Positions 26,051-34,305 of a stretch of DNA of 64,000 bases are shown one piece after another. Under the pieces are notes generated by a model that did no database searches, was not told the origin of the DNA, and worked only from the letters and a program-made list of their open reading frames with translations. Numbering within the stretch: the first letter of the stretch is position 1; every line of letters begins with the position of its first letter. The stretch covers positions 310,383 through 374,382 of the forward strand of contig NZ_JACIEH010000002.1 of the NCBI RefSeq assembly GCF_014196745.1, written 5' to 3'. The translations under genes were made by a program, and so were the position numbers. The stretch is from Sphingomonas kyeonggiensis. Its GTDB lineage: Bacteria; Pseudomonadota; Alphaproteobacteria; Sphingomonadales; Sphingomonadaceae.

Positions 26051-26461
26051 TCAGCCCGCGGTGTCGTTCCAATAGGCGTCGCACACCTGGCTCGGTCGCC
26101 GGCCCTTGTCGCCCGCCAGATCGTAGATGGCGGCGGTGGAGACGGTCTGGATCGCCTGATAGGCCTGAGCCAGCTCGGCGCGAACCTGCGCGGCGTCGAT
26201 GCTGCCGTCGTCGGGACCCTCATATTCCCGGGCGATCTCCACGACCCTGCCCCAGTTCACCCAGGTGCGGAACGCGAAATGGTCGCCGCGATCCTCCTCG
26301 CCCCACAAGACGATGAGCGGCAACCTCGGCTCCGCTCCGACGAAGTCCTGTTCGGCAGTGAGCGCAGGCAGATGGACGGGGATATAGCCGATCGTCTCGT
26401 GCACCCGGCGCAGGATGAAACGTGTCAGAGGCCCCATTTGCGGCGCATCCGACACGGGCAT
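26051..26461 (-). CDS. hypothetical protein following dxs
   Basis: A 136-residue cytosolic protein with no recognised family. It starts MPVSDAPQMGPLTRFILRR and carries a central PLIVLWGEEDRGDHFAF and WVNWGRVVEIAREYEG. Its ATG lies one base after the dxs stop, so it is translationally coupled to dxs. The frame continues upstream inside dxs as shadow. The coupling suggests steady co-expression rather than shared chemistry. Confidence 0.62.
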   Translation of the reverse strand: MPVSDAPQMGPLTRFILRRVHETIGYIPVHLPALTAEQDFVGAEPRLPLIVLWGEEDRGDHFAFRTWVNWGRVVEIAREYEGPDDGSIDAAQVRAELAQAYQAIQTVSTAAIYDLAGDKGRRPSQVCDAYWNDTAG

Positions 26462-26462
26462 C

Positions 26463-28388
26463 TCAGGCCCGCGCCCCGTCGGTGACCACGGTCTCGTTGT
26501 AGCGCAGCGCCTTGAGCACCGTGTCGACGATGTTCTCGGCCTGGAGGCCGGCCTCGGCATATTGCAGCTCGGGCTTGTCCTGGTCCTGGAACAGGTCCGG
26601 CAGGCGCATGGTGCGCAGCTTGAGGCCGGCGTCGATCAAGCCCTGGTCGCTCGCCATGGTGAGGACGTGCGCGCCGAGACCGCCGATCGCGCCTTCCTCG
26701 ATCGTCACCGCAACCTCGTGGGTGGTGAGCAGGCGGCGGATCAGCTCCTCGTCGAGCGGCTTGGCGAAGCGCAGGTCGGCGACGGTGGTCGACAGCCCCT
26801 TGGCCTCGAGCGTGTCGGCGGCCTTGAGCGCTTCGGCCAGGCGGGTGCCGAGCGAAAGGATCGCGACGGTCTTGCCCTCGCGGACGATGCGGCCCTTGCC
26901 GATCTCGAGCTGCTGGGGGGCGGCAGGCAGTTCGACGCCCACGCCGTTGCCGCGCGGATAGCGCACCGCGATCGGGCCGCTGTCGTGCAACGCGGCAGTG
27001 TGGGTCATGTGGACCAGCTCGGCCTCGTCGGCGGCGGCCATCACCACGAAATTGGGGAGCGTCGCCAGATAGGTGACGTCGAAGCTACCGGCATGGGTCG
27101 CGCCATCCGCGCCGACCAGCCCGGCGCGATCGATCGCGAAGCGGACCGGCAGGTTCTGGATCGCCACGTCATGCACGACCTGGTCGTAGGCGCGCTGCAG
27201 GAAGGTCGAGTAGATCGCGCAGAAGGGGCGCATGCCCTGCGCGGCCAGGCCGGCGGCGAAGGTCACCGCATGCTGCTCGGCGATGCCGACGTCGAAGGTG
27301 CGGTCGGGAAAGGCCCTGGCGAAGCGATCGACGCCAGTGCCGCCCGGCATGGCGGCGGTGATCGCGACGATCTTGGGGTCGCGCTTCGCTTCCTCGATCA
27401 GCGCGTCGCCGAACACGTTCTGATAGGCGGGCGGACCCGGAGGCGCCTTGGCCTGGGCGCCGGTGATCACGTCGAACTTCTGGACGCCGTGATACTTGTC
27501 CGCCGCCGCCTCGGCCGGGGCATAGCCCTTGCCCTTCTTGGTGACGACATGGATGAGGATCGGGCCTTCTGCGCTGTCGCGGACATTCTCCAGCACCGGG
27601 ATCAGGTGGTCGAGATTATGCCCGTCGATCGGGCCGACATAATAGAAGCCCAGCTCCTCGAAGAGCGTGCCGCCGGTGACGAGGCCGCGGGCGAACTCCT
27701 CGGTCTTGCCCGCCGCGGTGGTGAGGCGACGCGAGAATTTGCGGATCGCGCGCTTCGCCAGGCTGCGCAGGCCGATATATTCGGACGACGAGACCATCCG
27801 CGCGAGATAGGCGGAGAGGCCGCCGACCGGCGGGGCGATCGACATGTCGTTGTCGTTGAGGATGACGACCAGGCGATTGCCCGCTGCCTCGGCATTGTTC
27901 ATCGCCTCATAGGCCATGCCGGCGCTCATCGCGCCGTCGCCGATCACCGCGATGCCCTTGCCCGGCGTGCCCGCCAGCTTGTTGGCGACCGCGAAGCCGA
28001 GCGCGGCCGAGATCGACGTCGAGCTGTGCGCCGCGCCGAACGGATCGTACTCGCTTTCGCTGCGCTTGGTGAAGCCCGACAGGCCGCCGCCCTGACGCAG
28101 CGTACGGATGCGGTCGCGGCGGCCGGTGAGGATCTTGTGCGGGTAGCATTGATGGCCGACATCCCAGATCAGCCGGTCGTCGGGGGTGTTGAAGACATAG
28201 TGGATGGCGACGGTCAGCTCGACGACGCCGAGGCCTGAACCGAGATGCCCGCCGGTGCTGCCCACGGCCGAGATCGTCTCCGCGCGGAGCTCATCGGCCA
28301 GTTGGCGGAGCTGATGCGGCTGGAGCTTGCGCAGGTCATCGGGCGTGTCGACGGTATCGAGCAGCGGCGTGCTGGGTAGATCGGCCAT
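26463..28388 (-). CDS. dxs: 1-deoxy-D-xylulose-5-phosphate synthase
   Basis: Condenses pyruvate and glyceraldehyde 3-phosphate, with thiamine diphosphate, as the first step of the MEP isoprenoid pathway; this also feeds carotenoids and ubiquinone. At 641 residues it has full family length. The thiamine site shows GGHLGSGLG (about 45-53), [20 protein letters not shown] and [15 protein letters not shown]. The transketolase pyrimidine domain shows [17 protein letters not shown] with the catalytic Glu, and [15 protein letters not shown]. Confidence 0.97.
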   Translation of the reverse strand: MADLPSTPLLDTVDTPDDLRKLQPHQLRQLADELRAETISAVGSTGGHLGSGLGVVELTVAIHYVFNTPDDRLIWDVGHQCYPHKILTGRRDRIRTLRQGGGLSGFTKRSESEYDPFGAAHSSTSISAALGFAVANKLAGTPGKGIAVIGDGAMSAGMAYEAMNNAEAAGNRLVVILNDNDMSIAPPVGGLSAYLARMVSSSEYIGLRSLAKRAIRKFSRRLTTAAGKTEEFARGLVTGGTLFEELGFYYVGPIDGHNLDHLIPVLENVRDSAEGPILIHVVTKKGKGYAPAEAAADKYHGVQKFDVITGAQAKAPPGPPAYQNVFGDALIEEAKRDPKIVAITAAMPGGTGVDRFARAFPDRTFDVGIAEQHAVTFAAGLAAQGMRPFCAIYSTFLQRAYDQVVHDVAIQNLPVRFAIDRAGLVGADGATHAGSFDVTYLATLPNFVVMAAADEAELVHMTHTAALHDSGPIAVRYPRGNGVGVELPAAPQQLEIGKGRIVREGKTVAILSLGTRLAEALKAADTLEAKGLSTTVADLRFAKPLDEELIRRLLTTHEVAVTIEEGAIGGLGAHVLTMASDQGLIDAGLKLRTMRLPDLFQDQDKPELQYAEAGLQAENIVDTVLKALRYNETVVTDGARA

Positions 28389-28472
28389 CCGACTGCCCTT
28401 ACTACTCCGTTTTCGCGAAGTCGAACGTTGCAGTTGTGGATTTTTGGTGCAGGCGCCGCGCGCGGAGAGCGA

Positions 28473-28931
28473 TCAGTCGCAATCCGCGCATTTGCCGCGC
28501 ACTTCGATCACCGGGCGTTCGGGCGAAAAACCGGTACCCTTGGCGGCGGCGCGCACCGTCTTGGTGATCGAGTCGTCGTCGATATGCGTGGTCTGGCCGC
28601 AGCTGTCGCAGACCAGGAAGATGCAGTCGTGCAGGCAGTCCGGGTGCGTGTTCGCCATATAGGCATTGGCGCTCTCGACCCGGCGCGCAAGGTTCGATCC
28701 GACGAACAGGTCGAGGATGCGGTAGACGCTGTTGGCGGCGACTCGGCGACCCTCGGCCTTCGATACCGCCTCGGCGATGTCATAGGCGGAAGCGGGCTTG
28801 TCGAAGCCGGCAAGCGCCTCGAACACACGCTCGCGCATCGCCGTCCATTGCTCGCCGGACTTCTCCAGCGTGGTCTGGGCGACCTTGGTCAGCTCGTTGC
28901 CGTGATGCTCGTGATGATCGTGCGCGTGCAT
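28473..28931 (-). CDS. zur: Fur-family regulator, probably Zur
   Basis: A 152-residue metalloregulator. It begins with a His-rich stretch (MHAHDHHEHHGNE), then a winged helix (KPASAYDIAEAVSKAEGRRV, SVYRILDLFVGSNLARRV) and a dimerisation domain with CDSCGQTTHID and a C-terminal CADCD, the two CxxC pairs that hold structural zinc. The proportions match Zur more than Fur, and the histidine-rich end may bind zinc. It lies near a MerC-like gene whose promoter could be a target. Confidence 0.85.
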   Translation of the reverse strand: MHAHDHHEHHGNELTKVAQTTLEKSGEQWTAMRERVFEALAGFDKPASAYDIAEAVSKAEGRRVAANSVYRILDLFVGSNLARRVESANAYMANTHPDCLHDCIFLVCDSCGQTTHIDDDSITKTVRAAAKGTGFSPERPVIEVRGKCADCD

Positions 28932-28968
28932 GCGTTTAATGTAGGCCCGCAGGCCCTCTGCGGCAAGC

Positions 28969-29355
28969 TCAGTAGGTCGCGCGCCGGTTCAGATCATGGC
29001 CCAGAGCGACCAGGCTGACGCCGACCAGCGTCCAGAAGATCTCGAAATCGCCGTGCGGCAGCGAGAGCGCGCCGCCCATGATGCCCAGGCCGAAGGCGCC
29101 GACGATCGCCGGGGCCATATAGCCATGCGACATCACGCCGCGGACCAGCGCGAAGGCGCCGAGGCCGATCGCCAGGGTCAGGCCGACTTCGTGGATCGCC
29201 GGGTTGAGCAGGCCGCCGGCCGAGGAGATGACGGTGAGCAGGATGGTGGTGGTGACGCAGTGGACAAGGCACAGGCCACTGACGCCGATCGCAATACGAT
29301 CGAGACGCGCATCAAGCTTGCCCCATACGCGGGCCAGCGGGAGACTCACTGACAT
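28969..29355 (-). CDS. MerC-domain membrane protein
   Basis: A 128-residue inner-membrane protein with four hydrophobic segments. It contains the MerC signature SGLCLVHCVTTTILL with a Cys-x3-Cys pair (near residues 29-33), used in mercury transporters to pass metal through the membrane. No mer operon is nearby; chromosomal MerC-like proteins next to Zur genes may instead handle zinc. It reads in the same direction as zur, 37 bases upstream. Confidence 0.82.
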   Translation of the reverse strand: MSVSLPLARVWGKLDARLDRIAIGVSGLCLVHCVTTTILLTVISSAGGLLNPAIHEVGLTLAIGLGAFALVRGVMSHGYMAPAIVGAFGLGIMGGALSLPHGDFEIFWTLVGVSLVALGHDLNRRATY

Positions 29356-29384
29356 GAACGGCGATATAGGGCAGAGAAGTTAAA

Positions 29385-29400
29385 GATACAACATAACATC
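29385..29400. promoter_or_regulatory. AT-rich site before merC-like gene, possible Zur box
   Basis: GATACAACATAACATC lies 30-45 bases upstream of the MerC-like start. It shares the TGTTAT/ATAACA core of proteobacterial Zur boxes but is only weakly symmetric. A zinc-regulator gene adjacent is the main reason to propose it. Confidence 0.3.
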
Positions 29401-29410
29401 GTGACTTCTT

Positions 29411-29486
29411 CGTCATCCCGGCGAAAGCGGGGACCTCGGGCGGTGGCGCAATACGGCATGAGATCCCGGCTTTCGCCGGGATGACG
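29411..29486. repeat. REP-like intergenic inverted repeat, copy 2
   Basis: CGTCATCCCGGCGAAAGC (29411-29428) is perfectly complementary to 29469-29486. Bases 29460-29486 are identical to 194-220, so the same dispersed element is present twice in the window. This copy separates the alpha/beta hydrolase 3' end from the MerC-like promoter. Confidence 0.8.
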
Positions 29487-29501
29487 GGAGAGGGAGGCGC
29501 G

Positions 29502-30479
29502 TCAGCCGAGCAACCCATGCCCCTTCGCCCAGGCGAGGAACAGCTCGGGCCAGGCATGGGCGGGCTTGCCCTGGGTGCGTGCGCCCCAGCCGAAGCCGTG
29601 GCCGCCCTGCTCGAAAAGGTGCGTCTCGACCGGCACCTTGGCGGCCTTGAGCGCGGCGCGCAGGGCCAGCGTGTTCTGGATCGGCACGGTCGCATCGTCC
29701 TCGGCATGGCAGAGGAAGCAGGGAGGGGTGCGTACGCCGACCTGGCGCTCGGGCGAATGCTCGGCGGCCATCGCGTCCGAGGCGTCCTTGCCGATCAGCA
29801 GCGCACGCGAGCCGGGATGGGCGAAGGCGGGATCCATCGAGACGACCGGATAGATCGGCGCAGCGAGGACCGGGCGGGCGTCGAGACTGTCGGCTTCGTC
29901 GATCGGGGCATAGACCTTGCGGTCGAAGCGGGTGGCGAGGTCGGCACAGAGATGTCCGCCGGCCGAAAAGCCCATCGCGCCGGTGCGCCTGGGATCGACC
30001 TGCCACTTCGCCGCCTGGTGGCGGATCAGGCGCATCGCGCGCTGGGCGTCGGCCAGCGCGACGTTGCTCGGTTCTTGCCACGGGTCGCCGGGCAAGCGGT
30101 AGAACAGCACGAAGGCAGTGATCCCGCGCGCGGCGAGCCAGGGGCCGAGTTCATAGCCTTCCTTGTCGACCACGACGCGGGAATAGCCGCCGCCGGGAAT
30201 GACCAGCATCGCGGCGCCATTGGGGTTGGCGGCACGGAACACGTCGAGCCGCGGCGTGCGGATGTGATCCATCGCGCGGTCGGGGAAGTTCGGATCGGGA
30301 TTGCGGATCAGGACATGGTCCTGGAAGCCCTTGTCGAGCAGGCCGGGGGCGTCGCCGGGCCAGATCGGGAAGCTGGCATCGGGCTTGACCGTGCCGGATG
30401 GCACATCGGCCGCTGCTCGTGCGGCGAGCGGGAGGAGCGGGCCGGTCAGGCCGGCGGCGAGCAGGTCTCGGCGATCCAT
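29502..30479 (-). CDS. exported alpha/beta hydrolase (acetyl-esterase-like)
   Basis: A 325-residue serine hydrolase with an N-terminal export signal that includes an RR pair (MDRRDLLAAGLTGPLLPLA). Catalytic elements are the oxyanion stretch VIPGGGYSRVV, the nucleophile motif MGFSAGGHLC, an Asp in AEDDATVP and a final His in EQGGHGFGWG. The GxSxGG type, together with this length, matches acetyl-xylan or carbohydrate acetyl esterases. Substrate inferred only by resemblance. Confidence 0.82.
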   Translation of the reverse strand: MDRRDLLAAGLTGPLLPLAARAAADVPSGTVKPDASFPIWPGDAPGLLDKGFQDHVLIRNPDPNFPDRAMDHIRTPRLDVFRAANPNGAAMLVIPGGGYSRVVVDKEGYELGPWLAARGITAFVLFYRLPGDPWQEPSNVALADAQRAMRLIRHQAAKWQVDPRRTGAMGFSAGGHLCADLATRFDRKVYAPIDEADSLDARPVLAAPIYPVVSMDPAFAHPGSRALLIGKDASDAMAAEHSPERQVGVRTPPCFLCHAEDDATVPIQNTLALRAALKAAKVPVETHLFEQGGHGFGWGARTQGKPAHAWPELFLAWAKGHGLLG

Positions 30480-30527
30480 GCCGATGATCTAAGCGCAAGC
30501 AGGACGTAAGGGAAAGGGGCGCGGGTA

Positions 30528-30561
30528 GGCCGGGTGACGCTCTAGGGTACGCCACCCGGCC
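30528..30561. terminator. strong hairpin between two hydrolase genes
   Basis: GGCCGGGTG (30528-30536) and CACCCGGCC (30553-30561) form a perfect nine-base stem with flanking GCGGG/CCCGC extension. It lies in the 160-base gap after the YdeN-like gene and before the acetyl-esterase-like gene on the minus strand. There is no T-run, so termination would be inefficient or factor-dependent. Confidence 0.45.
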
Positions 30562-30639
30562 ACGCCCGCATTTCCTATGTAGAGGATTTGCGGGCAGTTA
30601 CCAGTCCGGTGCGCCGGTCGGCATCACCGGCGCGTCGAA

Positions 30640-31320
30640 TCATGCGTGCCGGCCCAGATAATGGGCCTGCGCGGCTTCGGTGGCGTTGATCGCGAGGATC
30701 GAGCGCGCATCGGCAGCGGTGCGGACGCGGCCGGTGCGGTCCGACGCGGCGTCGAGCACCCGGTCGAGCAGCGCCTGGCCCTCATGCCACCAGCCGATCC
30801 CGCTGGCGGCATTGAGATGCCCCTGCGGGCCGGCATCGACGAAGAAGCTGCCCCAGCGCTTGGCGAGATCGCGGGCGCGATCGATGCTGATCCAGGGATC
30901 GTCCTGGCTCGCCACGGTGATCGAGGGGAAGGGGAGCGGCTTGGCGGGGACCGGCGCGAAGCCGGCCAGTTCGGGCTTCACCTCGGCACGGTCGACATCG
31001 GCCGGGGCGACGAGCAGCGCACCTGCCACCGGCCAGCCGAAGGGCTGGGGCGAGAGCTCGGCCCACCAGGCGACGGCGAGGCAGCCGAGGCTGTGGGCGG
31101 CGAGCACCACCGGCGCCTGGGCACTGCGGATCGCCTGGTCGAGCCGGGTCACCCAGGCGTTGCGATGGGGCGTGTCCCACATGCCGAGCTCGACCCGGCT
31201 GGTGTCCGGGCGGGACTGCTCCCAGAGCGTCTGCCAGTGCGAAGGCCCCGAGCCACCGAGCCCGGGGACGGTGAGGACGAGCGGGGAATGGTCGTCAATC
31301 GGAGCGAAGATACTCATCAT
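30640..31320 (-). CDS. RBBP9/YdeN-family alpha/beta hydrolase
   Basis: A 226-residue serine hydrolase without signal peptide. It opens with LTVPGLGGSGPSHWQTLWE, the family's His-Trp motif, then has the nucleophile elbow LAAHSLGCLAV, Asp in ASQDDPW and His in PQGHLNAASG. Cytosolic members are esterases of unknown natural substrate. GGAG lies five bases before ATG 31320; an ATG at 31317 is an alternative. Confidence 0.85.
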   Translation of the reverse strand: MMSIFAPIDDHSPLVLTVPGLGGSGPSHWQTLWEQSRPDTSRVELGMWDTPHRNAWVTRLDQAIRSAQAPVVLAAHSLGCLAVAWWAELSPQPFGWPVAGALLVAPADVDRAEVKPELAGFAPVPAKPLPFPSITVASQDDPWISIDRARDLAKRWGSFFVDAGPQGHLNAASGIGWWHEGQALLDRVLDAASDRTGRVRTAADARSILAINATEAAQAHYLGRHA

Positions 31321-31425
31321 GCGCACTCCAAGGGAGAGCAGGCCGGAGAGCGCAATTTATTCCCACTAATTAGATAGGCAATAGGCCCTGCGCCGGATCG
31401 AAGACCGGTTGCGCCGAACCGTTGA

Positions 31426-31893
31426 TCAGGGTTTTTCGTAGAGCGCCTGCTCGGCGGCGCGGCGCTTCTGCAGGCCGGGCATCACCTTGCCGTCGGCATG
31501 GTCCCAGAGCGGGAATTGCGCCGCGGCGCCGGCATAGTCGCCGGCCTTGTGGAGCCGGAGCAGCGTGCTGCTCGCGAGGTTCGAGACCCCGAGATTATAG
31601 GCGAAGTCGACCAGCGCATCGAACTGGTTCTGGCTGGTCGGCGCGCCGCCTTCGAGCAGCGAGGAGACCTGGGCGGAGAAGCTGGTGAGGCTGGATTCCA
31701 GCCGCGCGTCGCACTGGGCCTGGGTCCAGATCGTCGTCTCGAGAATGTCCGATCCCGTCGATCCCCAGCCGATCGTCCAGGGCTCGCCACCGGTGCCCGG
31801 ATCGGGATAGGCCTTGAAGTCGCCATCCGGCTGCTTCTGCGCGCAGCCCTCGAATTCCTGGACGAGCGCGACGCAATTCTGGCTGGGCGTCAT
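31426..31893 (-). CDS. phage-type GH24 lysozyme (endolysin-like)
   Basis: A 155-residue muramidase of the T4/R21-lysozyme family, cleaving the glycan strands of peptidoglycan. The N-terminus reads VQEFEGCAQKQPDGDFKAYP and then DPGTGGEPWTIGWGST, which supplies the Glu-8-Asp-5-Thr type active site. The end KRRAAEQALYEK is typical. There is no holin, spanin or other phage gene around it and no obvious signal peptide; it is either a relic of a phage lysis module or a domesticated cell-wall enzyme. GGGAGA precedes ATG 31893. Confidence 0.85.
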   Translation of the reverse strand: MTPSQNCVALVQEFEGCAQKQPDGDFKAYPDPGTGGEPWTIGWGSTGSDILETTIWTQAQCDARLESSLTSFSAQVSSLLEGGAPTSQNQFDALVDFAYNLGVSNLASSTLLRLHKAGDYAGAAAQFPLWDHADGKVMPGLQKRRAAEQALYEKP

Positions 31894-32002
31894 TCTTCGG
31901 TCTCCCCCCCCTTGGTCCCGGATTGTCCCGGCGATCCTGCCCGAGCCGCCCGGCAAAGGCGCGTGGCTTTGCATCCGAAGCGGTTGCACCTAAGGAGCCT
32001 CC

Positions 32003-32740
32003 ATGCCCAAGCAGCGCGCCGACCAGATGCTCGTGGATCGCGGCCTTGCCGAGAGCCGTACCCGCGCCCAGGCGCTGATCATGGCCGGCCTGGTCTTTGC
32101 CGGCGACCGCAAGGTCGACAAGCCCGGCCAGCAGTTCCCCGAGGAGACGCAGCTCGACGTGAAGGGACGCGACCATCCCTGGGTGTCGCGCGGCGGGATC
32201 AAGCTCGCCCATGCGCTTGACCATTTCGGCTGGGACGTGACCGGCGCGGTGGCGATCGACGTCGGCTCCTCGACCGGCGGCTTCACCGACGTGCTGCTGA
32301 GCAAGGGCGCCGCGCGCGTCTATGCGGTGGACAGCGGCACCAACCAGCTCGCCTGGAAGCTGCGCCAGGATCCGCGGGTGATCGTCCACGAGCAGACCAG
32401 CGCGCGCATCCTGACCGAGGCGCACATACCGGAACAGGTCGACATCATCGTGTGCGACGCCAGCTTCATCGGCCTGGCCAAGGTGCTCGAGGTGCCGTTT
32501 CGATTTGCAAAGCCGGGCGCGCGGCTGGCGGCGCTGATCAAGCCGCAGTTCGAGGCGGGACGCGAGGAAGTGGGCAAGGGCGGAGTGGTGCGCGATGCCG
32601 CGGTGCACGAGCGCGTCTGCCGCGAAGTGTCCGACTGGGTCGCGGCGCAGGGCTGGACGGTGCACGGCATCACCACCAGCCCGATCACCGGGCCCGAGGG
32701 CAATGTCGAATTCCTGATCGGCGCTACACGCGAAACATAA
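32003..32740 (+). CDS. tlyA: TlyA-family rRNA methyltransferase
   Basis: A 245-residue protein with an S4 RNA-binding domain (about 3-62; RADQMLVDRGLAESRTRAQ) fused to an FtsJ-like methyltransferase domain. The AdoMet site reads AIDVGSSTGGFTDVLL and the later DIIVCDASFIGL. TlyA methylates ribose of rRNA at the subunit interface; the old name 'hemolysin' is misleading. It starts 109 bases from the divergent lysozyme gene. Confidence 0.92.
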   Translation: MPKQRADQMLVDRGLAESRTRAQALIMAGLVFAGDRKVDKPGQQFPEETQLDVKGRDHPWVSRGGIKLAHALDHFGWDVTGAVAIDVGSSTGGFTDVLLSKGAARVYAVDSGTNQLAWKLRQDPRVIVHEQTSARILTEAHIPEQVDIIVCDASFIGLAKVLEVPFRFAKPGARLAALIKPQFEAGREEVGKGGVVRDAAVHERVCREVSDWVAAQGWTVHGITTSPITGPEGNVEFLIGATRET

Positions 32741-32809
32741 CGGCAACGCTTGCGTTTCGGCGCGCTGCAACATAGCCCTTGCGCCCACAGGATTTAACCG
32801 GAGGGCGCG

Positions 32810-33367
32810 TTGAGGGAAATCGCATCGAAAGGGCAGCTGAGGCTCGCCTATCTGCGATGGGCCGTGGTGACGGTGCCGTTCATCCTGCTGCTGGGCATCA
32901 CCTCCGCGCGGCTGGCACCGTCCGGCAGCGAGAATCCCTGGTTCGCCCGGCTGGCCAAGCCGGCGATCATGCCGCCCGAATGGGTGTTCCCGACGGCCTG
33001 GACCGCGCTCTACGTGCTGATGGGCCTGGCGCTGGCGATGATCATCAACGCGCGCGGATCGACGCTGCGCGGCCCCGCGCTCGTCGTCTTCGCGGTGCAG
33101 ATGGCGGTGAACCTGGTCTGGTCGCCGGTCTTCTTCGGCATGCACCAGGTGGTGGCCGCGCTGGCGATCCTGGGCGTGCTGTTCGTGCTCGCGCTGATCA
33201 CCTTCCTGCTCTTCGGCCGCATCCGCACCTTTGCGGCGGTGCTGCTGGTACCGTATTTGGTGTGGATCGCCTTTGCCGGCGTCCTCCTCTATCAGATCCA
33301 CGAGCTCAACCCGAACGCCGGAAGCCTTGTATCCGCGCGTCCGGCTGACGAAATACAGATCAAGTGA
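32810..33367 (+). CDS. tspO: TspO/MBR (tryptophan-rich sensory) protein
   Basis: A 185-residue membrane protein with five helices. It has the TspO hallmarks WFARLAKPAIMPPEWVFPTAW and NLVWSPVFFGMHQ, then FLLFGRIRTFAAVLLVPYLVWIAFA. TspO binds tetrapyrroles such as protoporphyrin IX and affects pigment and stress regulation. Start is TTG 32810 directly after a strong GGAGGG site. The C-terminal 20 residues extend past the core. Confidence 0.92.
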   Translation: MREIASKGQLRLAYLRWAVVTVPFILLLGITSARLAPSGSENPWFARLAKPAIMPPEWVFPTAWTALYVLMGLALAMIINARGSTLRGPALVVFAVQMAVNLVWSPVFFGMHQVVAALAILGVLFVLALITFLLFGRIRTFAAVLLVPYLVWIAFAGVLLYQIHELNPNAGSLVSARPADEIQIK

Positions 33368-33386
33368 TCGCGTAAGGAACACGACA

Positions 33387-33698
33387 ATGCAGACCGACAA
33401 CCGCCTGTTCGACGATTTCGTGAAGTTCGTGAACGGCGCGGCAGGCACGCTGGCCGGCGTCGCCCGCGAGACCGAAGGCGCCGCGCGCGAGCGCGCCCGC
33501 GAGTGGATCGGGGGCATGGACTTCGTCAGCCGCGAGGAATTCGAGGCAGTGAAGGCGATGGCCGTGGCCGCGCGCGACGAGAACGAAGCGCTTGCAGCAC
33601 GCCTTGCCGCGCTGGAGGCACAGCTGGGCGGCGCGACGGCGCCCGCGGCCGCTCCCAAGGCGCCGAAAGCGCCTAAGAAGCCTACGGGACAAGCATAA
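33387..33698 (+). CDS. ubiK: ubiquinone biosynthesis accessory factor UbiK (BMFP family)
   Basis: A 103-residue protein with an amphipathic first helix (NRLFDDFVKFVNGAAGTLAG) and a C-terminal coiled coil (FVSREEFEAVKAMAVAARDE), followed by an Ala/Pro/Lys tail. This is the UbiK/YqiC layout; the trimer helps UbiJ and the ubiquinone-biosynthesis complex at the membrane. AAGGAA precedes the ATG. Confidence 0.87.
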   Translation: MQTDNRLFDDFVKFVNGAAGTLAGVARETEGAARERAREWIGGMDFVSREEFEAVKAMAVAARDENEALAARLAALEAQLGGATAPAAAPKAPKAPKKPTGQA

Positions 33699-33718
33699 AC
33701 ACCTTGTCCACAGCTTTT

Positions 33719-33741
33719 GCGCAGGGTTGCGAACCCTGCGC
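33719..33741 (+). terminator. 10-bp hairpin after ubiK
   Basis: GCGCAGGGTT-GCG-AACCCTGCGC is a perfect ten-base stem with a three-base loop 20 bases after the ubiK stop. No T-tract follows, so it may be a transcript-stabilising 3' structure or a weak terminator. Confidence 0.5.
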
Positions 33742-33804
33742 TTGTGCGGGCCCGGTGCGGTTGGCAGATTCTGGCCAAGCAATCCGGCCCCAGTGGAGAA
33801 ACTG

Positions 33805-34305
33805 ATGCTCGACGAAGCGGAATTCGACCGCGACGACGCAGCCCCTATCGACATGCTCGAAAGCTATTTCGCCGCGCATGGCTGGACCCACAGCCGCGAG
33901 GAAGACGAGATTGTCGCGAAGGTCAAGGGAAGCTGGACGGAGTATGAGCTTCGCGCGATCTGGCGCGAGGACGATGGCGTGCTGCAGTTTCTCGCCTTCC
34001 CGGACATCCGCGTGCCCGACGAGCGCCGCGCGGCGGTCTACGAAACGATCGGCCTGGTCAACGAGCAGCTGTGGATCGGCCATTTCGAGCTCTGGTCGCA
34101 GAGCGGCATCCTGCTGTTCCGCCACGCCGCGATGATCGACGGCGACGAGCCGACGCTCAGCCTCAACCAGGCCGAGCTGCTGGTCGAAAGCGCGATCGAC
34201 GAGTGCGAGCGCTTCTACCCGGTGTTCCAGTTCGTGCTGTGGGGCGGCAAGACCCCGGCCGACGCGCTGGCCTCCGCCCTCATCGAAACGCAGGGCGAGG
34301 CGTGA
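33805..34305 (+). CDS. YbjN-domain protein
   Basis: A 166-residue cytosolic protein of the YbjN family, whose fold resembles type III secretion chaperones; proposed to act as a chaperone-like or regulatory protein. It has PIDMLESYFAAHGWTHSREE at the start and ELLVESAIDECERFYPVFQF at the end. GGAG lies six bases before the ATG. It overlaps proC by GTGA and is regularly found with it in alphaproteobacteria. Confidence 0.85.
   Translation: MLDEAEFDRDDAAPIDMLESYFAAHGWTHSREEDEIVAKVKGSWTEYELRAIWREDDGVLQFLAFPDIRVPDERRAAVYETIGLVNEQLWIGHFELWSQSGILLFRHAAMIDGDEPTLSLNQAELLVESAIDECERFYPVFQFVLWGGKTPADALASALIETQGEA

Noticed and set aside
28969..29355. Mercury-resistance operon
   Set aside because: The MerC-like gene has no merR, merT, merP or merA beside it; a zinc-related role near Zur is more economical.
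31426..31893. Prophage
   Set aside because: Only the lysozyme is phage-like; no integrase, capsid, tail, holin or attachment sites are seen in the flanking genes.
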